From Deinococcus ficus (GTDB taxonomy: Bacteria > Deinococcota > Deinococci > Deinococcales > Deinococcaceae), in the NCBI RefSeq assembly GCF_003444775.1, contig NZ_CP021082.1, positions 124,001 to 188,000 on the forward strand: 64,000 bases of DNA, written 5' to 3'. Under the pieces are notes generated by a model. The model saw nothing but the letters and a program-made list of their open reading frames with translations, searched no databases and had not been told where the DNA came from. This document shows positions 29,553 through 37,722 of the stretch, piece after piece. Every line of letters starts with the position of its first letter. Within the stretch, counting starts at the first letter, position 1. The position numbers were made by a program, and so were the translations under genes.

Positions 29553-30593
29553 TCAGCGTTTCCCAAGCAGTTGGGCCAGGAACGCGTCGTCGCTCCAGGG
29601 GCCACCCTCGCCGAACCGGACCACCACGGTCTGCTCCTCTGGCAGCAGGTACAGCCGCTGGTTCAGTGCGCCGGCCGCCATGACCATCGACATCGGTGCG
29701 CTTGGTGCAATCTGCTGCGCCTCTCCGCTGCCCACGCCTACGGCCTGAACGGGCACCTCATCCCCGGCATCCAGCGTCCCGCCGAACGGCACGTTCAGCC
29801 ACCAGGTCAGCCCGTATGTGGCCAGCGCCTCGCTGCCCTTGAAACACTGCTTCAGTCCCTCTTTGGAGAGGACCTGCCGTCCGTTCCAGACCCCGCCCTG
29901 CACGATCAGCTGCCCGTACTTTGCCCAGTCGAGGGCCGTCATGCTGGCGCTCCCGGCCAGGTTCGGCTGCCCTTTCTGATCGCGCGTCCACTGCGCGCGC
30001 ACTCCGATCCGGTCAAGCACCTGGCGTTGCAGGACCAGGGCAGGGTCCAGTCGGGTCTTGCGCTGCACCAGCAGTCCGAACGCGGCGAGGTGGGCGTTCC
30101 CGTACGTGAACCGGCCGCCTGGCGGGGCCTGGAAGGGCGCGTGCAGGGCGCTCCCGAACAGGTCCGCGTTCAGGCGGACGGCGTTGGGCCCGATCCGCCC
30201 GGGGAGACCACTCGTGAAGCTCAGCAGGTGACGCACGGTAACTTGCCGCTTGAGGGGGTCAGTGGCCCATTCAGGCAGGGTGGTGCTGACACGCTCGTCC
30301 AGCGACAGCACGCCCTGATCCATCAACGCGACCGCCAGCGCACAGGCGAAGGATTTCGATCCGCTGGCCAGCATGTGCGCCTGAGACAGAGAAAAGCCGT
30401 TCTGCCCCTCGGAGAACACCACTTGGCCGCCTGTCATCACCAGGACCGCGCTGCCGCGGTGGTCGCGGGAGTAATCGGCAGCGGCCCTGAGGCTGGAGGA
30501 GTCGATGCCAGCGGCGGTGGACCCCAGCAGGGCCGCCATGAAGAGCAGGGCACGCATATCCATTAGAGGCTTGGGTCGGCTGAAAAGTTTCAC
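29553..30593 (-). CDS. Exported serine hydrolase, class-C beta-lactamase-like
   Basis: 346 residues, beta-lactamase/transpeptidase-like fold. The hydrophobic N-terminus (LLFMAALLGSTAAG) is a likely signal peptide. Catalytic signature: SGSK (S-x-x-K) in LASGSKSFACALAVAL, YGN as the Y-x-N element in RFTYGNAHLAAFG, and the helix ALDWAKYGQLIVQGG typical of EstB/penicillin-binding-protein-4*-like esterases. It may act as a D-aminopeptidase, esterase or lactamase-like enzyme; true beta-lactam hydrolysis is doubtful. The start is unsure: GTG at 30593, or ATG at 30563 or 30557, each giving a signal peptide. No neighbour in operon. Confidence 0.83.
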   Translation of the reverse strand: MKLFSRPKPLMDMRALLFMAALLGSTAAGIDSSSLRAAADYSRDHRGSAVLVMTGGQVVFSEGQNGFSLSQAHMLASGSKSFACALAVALMDQGVLSLDERVSTTLPEWATDPLKRQVTVRHLLSFTSGLPGRIGPNAVRLNADLFGSALHAPFQAPPGGRFTYGNAHLAAFGLLVQRKTRLDPALVLQRQVLDRIGVRAQWTRDQKGQPNLAGSASMTALDWAKYGQLIVQGGVWNGRQVLSKEGLKQCFKGSEALATYGLTWWLNVPFGGTLDAGDEVPVQAVGVGSGEAQQIAPSAPMSMVMAAGALNQRLYLLPEEQTVVVRFGEGGPWSDDAFLAQLLGKR

Positions 30594-30956
30594 GATGCAC
30601 GATCACCGTTCTGGGTGACGTCATGGGGCTTCCCCGGGCAAAACCGTTTCCCTGTCTTGCCTGGGGTCCGGTGGTCATGTTGGAACAGACCACCGGCAGG
30701 CAGCGGCCGCATGAAGGACGGCGAGAACCCACACTGACGCCGGTCACGTGGTTGTGGCACGGGAAACTCGAGGAGGCCGCTTCGGGGCCCCGGGACAATC
30801 CGGTAAAAACTCGCGCCAGGACGCCGAAAAGGGCAAGTGTCCCGGGGACACTTCGCCCTCGAAATGCGCCTACTCTACCCTCAGGTCGGCGGTTGCACAG
30901 GCGCAACCACTTCATCTGAAGCGTTCGCCGAACCGCCCTTACCGCTCCAAGGAGCC
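30594..30956. other. Divergent intergenic region with a palindrome
   Basis: About 360 bases between divergent genes. It holds the perfect inverted repeat AAGTGTCC-CGG-GGACACTT at 30835-30853, with four more outer pairs after one bulge (GGGC/GCCC). No gene supported. Confidence 0.5.
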
Positions 30957-31517
30957 ATGAGTATGAACAAGACCACCAGCATGATCGCCAGCCTCGTCCT
31001 CTTCGTCGTGGGGATCGTTCTCGCCGTCGCTGGGAACTTCGCGCACGGGTACGTCTCCGACCAGCTCAAGCAGGAACGCATCGTGATGCCCGCCGCCGAA
31101 GGCATCGCCAATCTCCCCCAGGCCTCCCAGGATGCGCTGAAGCCCTACCTGGGCACGGACCTGGACACCGGCCCCAAGGCGCAGGTGTACGCGAACAACT
31201 ACATCTGGGAACACATGATGGCCTCCAGTCAGGGCAAGACGTACACCGAGGTCAGCGGCGCGTTCATGAAAGCGAGCAAGGACCCCACGGCCGACAAGGC
31301 GGAAGTCGCCAAGCTGGGTGAACTGCGGCAGACGCTGTTCATGGGCGACAGCCTGAGAAGCATCCTCCTGACCGCGTATGCCTTCTGGCTCATGGGCAGC
31401 ATCGCCCTCTATGCCGGGTACGCCGTGATCGCCGCGGGCGCCCTGGTGATGCTGCTGGGCTTCGCCCGCCGCCCCGCGCCCCTCAGCGCCCCGCAGCCCA
31501 CCCTCAGCCACGCCTGA
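30957..31517 (+). CDS. Two-span membrane protein (family often named LigA)
   Basis: 186 residues with membrane segments at about 8-30 and 135-170, enclosing a polar outer loop (VSDQLKQERIVMP ... GKTYTEVSGAFMKAS ... MGDSLRSILLTAYAF). The layout and loop motifs match small actinobacterial-type membrane proteins that databases often call 'aromatic ring-opening dioxygenase LigA'; nothing here resembles a dioxygenase, so that name should not be used. Function unknown. Start fixed by AAGGAG 4 bases upstream of ATG 30957. A strong hairpin ends the unit. The palindrome at 30835-30853 could control it. Confidence 0.8.
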   Translation: MSMNKTTSMIASLVLFVVGIVLAVAGNFAHGYVSDQLKQERIVMPAAEGIANLPQASQDALKPYLGTDLDTGPKAQVYANNYIWEHMMASSQGKTYTEVSGAFMKASKDPTADKAEVAKLGELRQTLFMGDSLRSILLTAYAFWLMGSIALYAGYAVIAAGALVMLLGFARRPAPLSAPQPTLSHA

Positions 31518-31533
31518 CCACACATCCCCAGCG

Positions 31534-31556
31534 AGGCGCCCACACGGGCGCCTTTG
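31534..31556 (+). terminator. Intrinsic terminator after the two-span membrane protein
   Basis: AGGCGCCC-ACAC-GGGCGCCT followed by TTTGCC, an 8-bp perfect GC-rich stem 17 bases after the stop codon. Confidence 0.8.
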
Positions 31557-31578
31557 CCATGTCGCCACGCAGGGGCGA

Positions 31579-31620
31579 CCAACAGGACGGTCAGCCTCCC
31601 TGAGCTGACCGTCCTGCTGG
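31579..31620. terminator. Long hairpin between convergent genes
   Basis: 17-bp arms with a single mismatch (31579-31595 and 31604-31620), 8-base loop. There is no T run on either side, so it may act as an RNA end-protector or bidirectional block rather than a classic terminator. It lies between a plus-strand and a minus-strand gene. Confidence 0.55.
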
Positions 31621-31734
31621 TCGTTAACCCGCGTGACGCATGACCCCAGGCGCCACGCCAGGGCAGAAGCGCAACCCACCACCGACCGAGGAAGGGCGCA
31701 GAGACCAGTGGCATCCTCCGCGTACAGGTCTACT

Positions 31735-32742
31735 TCAGGTGGACGGGACGTCCACCCAGGAGCCCACGGCGGACGAACGCTCCCAGGCCTCCAGGACCGC
31801 CTGAATGCGGACGCCCATGGAAAAGTCCACGAGGTCCCCGGGCTCCCCGCGCACCCGGCTCACGAGGGCATGCACCAGCCGTTCCCCGGCAGGCACCCGA
31901 GGTTCCCCGACCGCCACCGCTTCAAGCGGTCCCTGGTCCCAGGCCAGCACGGGCGAGGCCCAGTTCACCAGTCCAGCAGTGCCGTTCGAACCGTAGACCG
32001 TGAGGCTCACCTGTTCGGGGCGCGGCACGTTCGTCAGGCATGACACGACGACCAGGGATCCGCCTTCGAGTTCGAACGTTCCCAGCGCCGCGGTTTCACA
32101 GGCGGCCGGGTCGTGCGCGGGGTACTCCGCGTGGGCCCATACCCGCGTGACCTTTCCGAGGGTGGTGAGGATGACGTGCAGCATGTGCGGGCCGACCTCT
32201 CGAACGGGGCCGCCCTGCGCCCGCCCGCCGATCCAGGGATTGTGCTGCCAGGGCCGCGGCCACTGCGGGAAGACGAGTGTCAACTCAGCGCGGCGCAGTG
32301 GCCCCACTTCCCGAACGAGGCGCCGGAACGTCTCGATCCCCGGGTCCATATGCAGCGGCAGGTTCAGGGCGTGCACAATGCCCGCCGCCTGCGCAGCACG
32401 GTGCATGTCCTGCGCCTCGCTCAACGTAAGCGCCAGGGGCTTCTCGCACAGCACGTGCCGACCGGACGCGATGACGTCCAGGGTGATGGCGTGGTGGTAC
32501 TGCGGCGGCACGGCCACGTACACCAGGTCCAGGTCGGCGGCGGCGAGCAGGCTCTGGTGGTCGGTCCAGGCCGAGGCCGAGAGCGTCCGGGCCGTCGTTT
32601 CCGCCAGGGCGGCATTGACATCGCACACCGCGGTGACCTGCATCTCAGGGTGGGCGGTCAACGCCTTGAGCAGGCTCTGGCCGATGGCCCCCAGGCCGAT
32701 CACGCCGACCCGGACGGGAGAGACGCTGTCCTGCCGCTTCAT
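31735..32742 (-). CDS. Gfo/Idh/MocA-family oxidoreductase
   Basis: 335 residues: NAD(P)-binding domain (RVGVIGLGAIGQSLLKAL, then VCDVNAALAE) and the signature CEKPLALTLSEAQ with the catalytic Lys of the E-K-P motif, followed by the C-terminal beta domain (GGRAQGGPVREVGPHMLHVI holds the usual D/E-x-G-x-H region as EVGPH). Family members oxidise sugars, inositols or biliverdin; substrate unknown. The start at 32742 was chosen because GGTGAAGG precedes it; an overlapping 47-codon frame ends in the same ATGA. It is downstream of the SetB-like exporter on the same strand, with a 318-base gap, possibly one sugar-related unit. Confidence 0.88.
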   Translation of the reverse strand: MKRQDSVSPVRVGVIGLGAIGQSLLKALTAHPEMQVTAVCDVNAALAETTARTLSASAWTDHQSLLAAADLDLVYVAVPPQYHHAITLDVIASGRHVLCEKPLALTLSEAQDMHRAAQAAGIVHALNLPLHMDPGIETFRRLVREVGPLRRAELTLVFPQWPRPWQHNPWIGGRAQGGPVREVGPHMLHVILTTLGKVTRVWAHAEYPAHDPAACETAALGTFELEGGSLVVVSCLTNVPRPEQVSLTVYGSNGTAGLVNWASPVLAWDQGPLEAVAVGEPRVPAGERLVHALVSRVRGEPGDLVDFSMGVRIQAVLEAWERSSAVGSWVDVPST

Positions 32743-32882
32743 GCCTTCACCGGGCACGCCTGGCCACTTCGGTGCGATTGCCCCGTGTCGGGCCGGGCGC
32801 CGTCTGGTTGCGTCCAGGACCACCGGGACGCGTCTGCCGCGAATTCGAAGGGCTCGGTCATCTGGATCTTCCGTGAATTCAT
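32739..32882 (-). CDS. Possible small coupled open frame (47 codons)
   Basis: Short frame MNSRKIQMTEPF... with AGAGGTG upstream of its ATG, whose TGA overlaps the ATG of the Gfo/Idh gene (ATGA). It has a plausible soluble composition but no recognised domain. It may be a real leader or small protein, or the remnant of a longer gene. Confidence 0.3.
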   Translation of the reverse strand: MNSRKIQMTEPFEFAADASRWSWTQPDGARPDTGQSHRSGQACPVKA

Positions 32883-33059
32883 GCGGGCACCTCTGGGATC
32901 GGGGGGGACAGCGGCGCGTTCCCTCCGCCGCGGCGTGTTGCGAAATGAGTTCGGGAGTAGTGGGAGAACATTGGGCGGTGTGGGTGGACCCAGGACAGCG
33001 TCATGGTCACGGGGCAGAGGAGGTCGTGACCGTTTGGAGACCTTGGAGCAGCCCTGCGG

Positions 33060-34292
33060 TCACTTCGGACTGGGGGCGGCCACCCTCAGTTCCGCCGCTC
33101 CCGTCGAGGGGCGCCGCGTAATGACTGACAGCAGGACAAACGCCGCGCCGGTCAGCACCGCACACAGCAGGAACACCGCCTGGTACCCGAAGGCCTGCGC
33201 AAACGCACCGGAGACGACGCCGGACAGGACGGCGCCCACACTGTTCGTGTTCGCGTAAAGCGTCAGCGCGGTCCCGGTCCGGTTGGGCATCAACTCCTGG
33301 AAGTAGGCCATGCCGAGCGTGGACGTCACCGCAATCACCGCCGCGCGGATCAGCTGGGCGGCCGCGAGTACCCACACGGCGGGGGCGACCGCCATCAGGA
33401 TGAAGTACACCACGAACATGCCCAGGCTGAGGATGATCAGCCGTTCGTTCGAAAACCGGCCGGAAAAAAACGCGAAGCCGAGAATAAAAGGGATCTCCAG
33501 AAAGGCGCACAGACCGATCAGCCAGCCCACGGTGCTGCTTGGTTCGTGCATGGCACCGGTCACGTGAAGCGGCAGAGCGATGAAGCCCATGGTGTTGGAC
33601 ATGCCGAACAGGACGAAGCAGAGCGCCACCAGAGCCAGGGGGCGTTGAGGCGCTGAGACTTCAGCAACGGGCCCGGAAGCCACCGGCGTCCGGCTCACGG
33701 GACGTGAGCTCGCCCGGACGAGGGGAATGCACACCAGCAGGTAGAACGCAGCGGTGGACAGGAACAGCCCCTTGAACCCGGCGACCTCCAGAATGACGGC
33801 CGCGGCCGCCGGCCCGAGCATCCACGCGATCGAGAACATGGACCGGAGCGTGATCATGCTCCGCTCGGCAAGCTCATCACCCGCCAGCGTGAAGTGGGTC
33901 CTGGCGAACGCGAATAGTTGAGGGAACGCCGCTGCGCCGGTTCCCAGGAAGATGCTGGCGATCAGGACCAAGGGCACGAAACTGTGCGTCGTGCAGAGCA
34001 GCACGTAGCCGACGGCGGCACCGACGAGCGCCGTGAGCATGATGGGCTTGCTGCCCAGCGGACCGTCCGACAGCCGGGCCAGCCTGGTGCTGATCAGGAC
34101 GCCACTGAGGGACATCAGGGTCATGAAGATTCCCAGCAGCAGCGGAGACATGTGGGCTTCATTTCTGGCGAACAGGGGCATGTACGGCACGGCAAAGGAA
34201 GCTGCCGTTCCCAGGAGCAGGGCTGAGGTGGAGAACTGGGGGAATCCGGGCACATGGCGCAGGGACGACAGCGCTTTGAATGAGTGGGACAC
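33060..34292 (-). CDS. SetA/SetB-like MFS sugar efflux transporter
   Basis: 410-residue major facilitator protein with 12 hydrophobic segments. The loop after segment 2 reads TRLARLSDGPLGSKP (the DxxGRR/K-type MFS motif, degenerate). LRSMFSIAWMLGPAAAAVI and FQELMPNRTGTALTLYANTNSVGAVLSG in segment 10-11 fit the sugar efflux (SetA/SetB) branch, as does GFIALPLHVTGAMHEPSSTVGWLIGLCAFLEIPFILG. The start is a GTG with AGGAG 8 bases upstream. A 27-bp interrupted palindrome lies about 130 bases upstream and may be the operator. It probably exports sugars or analogues, with the downstream Gfo/Idh enzyme as a possible partner. Confidence 0.85.
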   Translation of the reverse strand: MSHSFKALSSLRHVPGFPQFSTSALLLGTAASFAVPYMPLFARNEAHMSPLLLGIFMTLMSLSGVLISTRLARLSDGPLGSKPIMLTALVGAAVGYVLLCTTHSFVPLVLIASIFLGTGAAAFPQLFAFARTHFTLAGDELAERSMITLRSMFSIAWMLGPAAAAVILEVAGFKGLFLSTAAFYLLVCIPLVRASSRPVSRTPVASGPVAEVSAPQRPLALVALCFVLFGMSNTMGFIALPLHVTGAMHEPSSTVGWLIGLCAFLEIPFILGFAFFSGRFSNERLIILSLGMFVVYFILMAVAPAVWVLAAAQLIRAAVIAVTSTLGMAYFQELMPNRTGTALTLYANTNSVGAVLSGVVSGAFAQAFGYQAVFLLCAVLTGAAFVLLSVITRRPSTGAAELRVAAPSPK

Positions 34293-34799
34293 AGTGGGGC
34301 TCCTGGCAGGCGGAGGATCTGGAGGGGGCAGAAGGAAACGGCGGGCTCCCGAGTGCGGAGCCCACCGAAGGTGCTGCCTACCCTATGGCGTCGGACGCTG
34401 ATCGAAGCTTCTTTTTATGAGACCGCCCTGAAATTTTTCAATCGGTCCCCTGAGTCTGCTTGAGAAGAGGCAACTTTACTCGCGCTCAAAGCCAGCAGTA
34501 TAGACCGTCGAGTATTTTTTACAGGTCGGCGGTTGTCTAGGAATGACCCACTCAGTGGCAGGACGAGATTCCACCAAGGGATTGTGCGATTCGCTCACTG
34601 TATTGCGACTCTCAACAGATACAAGCGGACACGGCCATAAACATGACAAGCCTGATCAGAACCATTGCCGAGTCTGGCAGACACGGCACCACCGGCCGGT
34701 CAACCTCAGGTTGACACCGCTTCAGATCCACCGAATCGGACAGATGCAGCAGGGCCAGCCAGCCTGACCTTCACTGCTCCCGCCAGGGCACGCCCCGGG
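34293..34799. other. AT-richer intergenic region with two inverted repeats
   Basis: About 500 bases that are visibly poorer in G and C than the surroundings (34400-34560). It contains GACCG-N17-CGGTC around TGAAATTTTTCA at 34421-34447 and GTCAACC-TCA-GGTTGAC at 34699-34715. A short plus-strand frame (34543-34767) has no domain or ribosome-binding site and is not called. Confidence 0.5.
34421..34447. promoter_or_regulatory. Candidate operator/promoter of the SetB-like gene
   Basis: Nested inverted repeat: outer GACCG/CGGTC, inner TGAAA-TT-TTTCA with small spacers. On the minus strand TTGAAA followed after 16 bases by CATAAA could be the promoter of the exporter, so a repressor bound here would cover it. 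No regulator gene is adjacent. Confidence 0.45.
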
Positions 34800-35174
34800 T
34801 CACAGGTAGCGGGCGGTGAGTTCCTCTCCCGCGCGAATGTCGCGGAGAGCCACGTACTGCGTCGAGGCGGGGTGGCGGGTCAGGTCCACGATGTTCGGCT
34901 CGTCGGCATGGTTGATGTAGTAATGGAACACCTTCGGCGTCACGATGAGTTCGCCCGTAGGCAACTCCTCTTCGTTGTACAGCTCGCCGGCCAGTCGCAC
35001 CCGCCCGAGGTCCCGGTCCTCACGCGTGTAGATCAGGCCGCCAGTCACGAGGATCAGCAGCTCCCCGGCCGTGATGTCCTGGGTCGTGAACGTGCCGACG
35101 CCATGGATGGGGGAGGGCCGCATCACCAGGCGGTGATCGAACCACATCGTCGTGGGCTGGCTGGGTGACCTCAT
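34800..35174 (-). CDS. Small SET-domain protein
   Basis: 124 residues spanning a compact SET domain: PSPIHGVGTFTTQDITAGELLI (N-terminal SET strand pair), YYINHADEPNIVDL (the NHS/CxPN cofactor-pocket motif in altered form, NHADEPN) and YVALRDIRAGEELTARYL (GEELT-Y, the usual catalytic Tyr end). Such stand-alone SET proteins in bacteria are putative protein-lysine methyltransferases; the target is unknown. Start at ATG 35174 because TACAGT sits 6 bases before it, the leaderless layout; ATG 35147 is an alternative. Monocistronic. Confidence 0.82.
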   Translation of the reverse strand: MRSPSQPTTMWFDHRLVMRPSPIHGVGTFTTQDITAGELLILVTGGLIYTREDRDLGRVRLAGELYNEEELPTGELIVTPKVFHYYINHADEPNIVDLTRHPASTQYVALRDIRAGEELTARYL

Positions 35175-35180
35175 GAACAG

Positions 35181-35186
35181 ACTGTA
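35181..35186 (-). promoter_or_regulatory. Leaderless -10 box of the SET-domain gene
   Basis: TACAGT on the minus strand, 6 bases before the ATG at 35174. Confidence 0.45.
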
Positions 35187-35463
35187 GGCGCCGGACCTCG
35201 CCTCCCGAATCGGCCGGATGGCCCACCCCCTCCCGTTGCCCAGGCCGTTCCGCGGCGAAGGGCGAACCGCCAGGCCGCCGTGCGCAGCGACGACCCGGCC
35301 AGAACACCCGGCGGCCCTGAGGATCAGGATTGACCGCCAGCGTACAGGGCAGAATCCAGGTTGCCCGACAGGAGGCCCACCTCCACGCCGTGATCATGCG
35401 AGCATCTGGAATGCCGGGGCGGCCCCAGGCATCTGCTGCTCGAGCCCACGAAGGGAGGAACTC

Positions 35464-36402
35464 ATGACGTTAGCTCACCCATGGCCCAGCCTGGACTACC
35501 GCGACTGGTCCGACACGTGGCACACCCTGCACCGCTGGCTGCAGATCGTCGGGAAGATCCGCACGGCGCACACCCCGTGGGTGAACCACTCCTGGCACGT
35601 CACCCTGTCAGTCACGCCACGGGGGCTGACCACCACGGCCATCCCGTATGGCGACGGCGCGTTCGAACTCACCTTCGACTTCATCGACCATGAGCTGCTC
35701 ATCCAGCTCAGTGACGGACAGCGGCGGGCCCTGCCGCTCCAGCCGATGCCGGTGGCCACGTTCTACGAGCAGGTGTTCGGGGTCCTGCGGGACCTCGGGC
35801 TGGACCTGAGCATTCATGGGCGCCCCAATGAACTGGAGGATGACCTGCCGTTCGCGGAGGATCACATGCACGCGTCCTACGACCCGGAAGCCGCCCACCG
35901 GTTCTGGCTGGTCCTGCTGCACAGTCAGCGCGTGTTTCAGCAGTTCCGGGCGCGCTTCGCGGGCAAGTGCAGCCCGGTCCACTTCTTCTGGGGCAGCGGT
36001 GACCTTGCCGTCACCCGCTTTTCCGGGGAGACCGCCCCGCCGCACCCGGGGGGCATTCCGAACCTGCCCGACTGGATCGCCCGGGAGGCGTACACGCACG
36101 AGGTGAGCAGTGCGGGTTTCTGGCCGGGCAGCGCCGCCAGCCCGTTTCCGATGTTCTACAGTTACGCGTACCCCGAGCCGGACGGGTTCTCCTCTTCCGC
36201 AGTGACGCCGGCAGAGGCGTACTACAGCACCGACCTGCGGGAATTCGTCCTGCCCTACGAGGCGGTGCGCAGTGCGGCGGACCCAGACACGGCGCTGCTC
36301 AGCTTTCTGCAGTCCACCTACGAGGCGGCCGCGACCCTGGGCGCCTGGGACCGAGACGGACTGGAACAGGCGACGGCCAGGAGGGAACCGGCAATCCGCT
36401 GA
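35464..36402 (+). CDS. DUF5996 family protein
   Basis: 312-residue soluble protein of family DUF5996, common in Deinococcus, actinobacteria and proteobacteria; function unknown. Recognisable stretches are WPSLDYRDWSDTWHTLHRWLQIVGKIRTAH, NHSWHVTLSVTPRGLTTTAIPYG, DGQRRALPLQPMPVATFYEQVF, FAGKCSPVHFFWGSGDLAVTRFSG, and the C-terminal EVSSAGFWPGSAASPFPMFYSYAYPEPDGFSSS. GGGAGGAA 4 bases before the ATG fixes the start. It is monocistronic and followed after 12 bases by copy A of the intergenic repeat. Confidence 0.92.
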   Translation: MTLAHPWPSLDYRDWSDTWHTLHRWLQIVGKIRTAHTPWVNHSWHVTLSVTPRGLTTTAIPYGDGAFELTFDFIDHELLIQLSDGQRRALPLQPMPVATFYEQVFGVLRDLGLDLSIHGRPNELEDDLPFAEDHMHASYDPEAAHRFWLVLLHSQRVFQQFRARFAGKCSPVHFFWGSGDLAVTRFSGETAPPHPGGIPNLPDWIAREAYTHEVSSAGFWPGSAASPFPMFYSYAYPEPDGFSSSAVTPAEAYYSTDLREFVLPYEAVRSAADPDTALLSFLQSTYEAAATLGAWDRDGLEQATARREPAIR

Positions 36403-36414
36403 GGCGCGGTCCTG

Positions 36415-36503
36415 GAAAAAAAATAAGGAGCCACGCTGAGCGGCTCCGATGGGAAACAAAATAGCGCCGTATGCATGTCCTGTCCAGGACATGCACGACA
36501 GTC
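36415..36503 (-). repeat. Dispersed intergenic repeat, copy A
   Basis: First of three copies of an 85-90-bp element. On the minus strand it ends with an 8-bp hairpin (GGAGCCGC-TCAGC-GTGGCTCC, 36427-36447) and TTATTTTTTTT. The conserved core GATGGGAAA (plus strand, 36448) and CAGGACATGCAC (36485) flank it. Unlike the others, it has a perfect 11-bp palindrome TGCATGTCCTG-TC-CAGGACATGCA at 36472-36495. Confidence 0.8.
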
Positions 36504-36758
36504 CGGGTTGGGAGAGCACAGAAGCAGGCAGGCGGGTGGGTCGCAGGCCAGCCGGGTTCCGCATGGTCGCGTCGACTGGTCGAGAAGGCGCCGAAGTGCC
36601 AGCCCAAAACGCATGCCAACCAGAGCACGCCCTGAATCCCCTGCCTCTCCGCCCGCGGCAGGACGGCTTGGCAGGTGCCCTGCCCTCACGGATGGCCGCC
36701 TCATGCCGATCTGAACGGCCCCGCGATCCGGTCTCCGAGGGCCGCTAGGCTGGAGGGC
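36504..36758. other. Rest of intergenic region before the YedA-like gene
   Basis: No gene supported between repeat copy A and the exporter gene. The last 13 bases hold TAGGCT and GGAGGG, the start signals of that gene. Confidence 0.5.
36746..36758 (+). promoter_or_regulatory. Start signals of the YedA-like gene
   Basis: TAGGCT 7 bases before the ATG, with GGAGGG lying between box and start codon. A transcript beginning at the ATG would be leaderless; one with a longer leader could use GGAGGG. Confidence 0.4.
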
Positions 36759-37661
36759 ATGGTTTCCGGCACCCACACCACGCGCGCCGCCCTCACCCCA
36801 CCAGTCCTGGCCGCGCTGGCCACCGTGTACGTGGTGTGGGGCAGCACCTACTACGGCATGAAAGTCGCCATCGAAACCCTCCCGCCGCTGGGCATGCTGG
36901 CTGTCCGGTTCGTGCTGGCCGGCGCCCTCCTGTACGCCGTGCTGCGCTGGCGGGGCGTGCCCGCACCGTCCCGGCGGGAATGGGCTTGGAGTGGCGTGAT
37001 CGGCACGCTGCTGCTGGGCGGCGGCACCGGGCTGGTGGCGCTGGCCGAACGGGAGGCCAGCAGCAGCGTCGCGGCCCTGATGATCGCCGTTTCGCCCCTG
37101 TTCGCCAGCGTGTTCGCCCGTCTGTGGGGGGAACGCACCGGGACGCGCGAGTGGCTGGGGATTGGGGTCGGCCTGATCGGGATCGTGCTGCTGAACCTGG
37201 GTGAGCTGCGCGCCACGCCCACCGCTGCCGCGCTGCTGGTGCTGGCGCCGCTGTGCTGGACGTTCGGCAGCCAGTGGTCACGCCGGCTGCCGCTGCCAGT
37301 CGGCCTGATGGCCAGCGCCGCCGAGATGCTGGCCGGTGGGGCGGTGGTCGCCCTGCTGAGCGTCGTGGTGGGAGAACACTGGGGGCCGGTCAGCAGCCGC
37401 AGTGCCTGGGCCCTGGCGTACCTCGTGGTGTTCGGAAGTCTGATCGCCTACAGCGCCTACATGTACCTCGTGGCGCACACGCGCGCCGCCCTGTCGACCA
37501 GCTACGCCTACGTCAACCCGGTGGTGGCGGTGCTGCTGGGCGTGTTTCTGGCGGGCGAGCAGCTGAGCGGCCTGGGCTGGTCCGCCCTGCTGGTCATCCT
37601 GACCGGAGTGCTGCTGGTCGCCTGGCCCCGGCGGACGGCATCAGAGGGCCCGGCTCACTGA
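36759..37661 (+). CDS. yedA: YedA-like EamA (DMT) exporter
   Basis: 300 residues with ten membrane segments, two EamA repeats. It is close to E. coli YedA along its length: YVVWGSTYYGMKVAIETLPPLGMLAVRF, ALIGLLLL-like GVIGTLLLGGGTGLVALAE, LAPLCWTFGSQWSRRLPLPVGLMASAAEMLAGG, and FGSLIAYSAYMYLVAHTRAALSTSYAYVNPVVAVLLG. Family members export amino acids or drug-like metabolites; the substrate here is inferred only by similarity. Start at 36759; the frame is open further upstream but that part has no family similarity. Monocistronic. Confidence 0.88.
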   Translation: MVSGTHTTRAALTPPVLAALATVYVVWGSTYYGMKVAIETLPPLGMLAVRFVLAGALLYAVLRWRGVPAPSRREWAWSGVIGTLLLGGGTGLVALAEREASSSVAALMIAVSPLFASVFARLWGERTGTREWLGIGVGLIGIVLLNLGELRATPTAAALLVLAPLCWTFGSQWSRRLPLPVGLMASAAEMLAGGAVVALLSVVVGEHWGPVSSRSAWALAYLVVFGSLIAYSAYMYLVAHTRAALSTSYAYVNPVVAVLLGVFLAGEQLSGLGWSALLVILTGVLLVAWPRRTASEGPAH

Positions 37662-37722
37662 GCACGGCTTTCACGCACAAGGACATGCAGGGCTCATCTG
37701 AAAGGCACCACGCTGCGCCGCC

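Noticed and set aside
29484..30566. 360-codon plus-strand frame opposite the serine hydrolase
   Set aside because: Mirror frame; the minus strand has SxxK and YxN motifs and a signal peptide.
32400..32415. GGTGCATGTCCTG resembling the repeat
   Set aside because: Inside the Gfo/Idh coding region and without the rest of the element.
34543..34767. 74-codon frame in the low-GC stretch
   Set aside because: No ribosome-binding site, no domain, and codon use unlike any neighbour.
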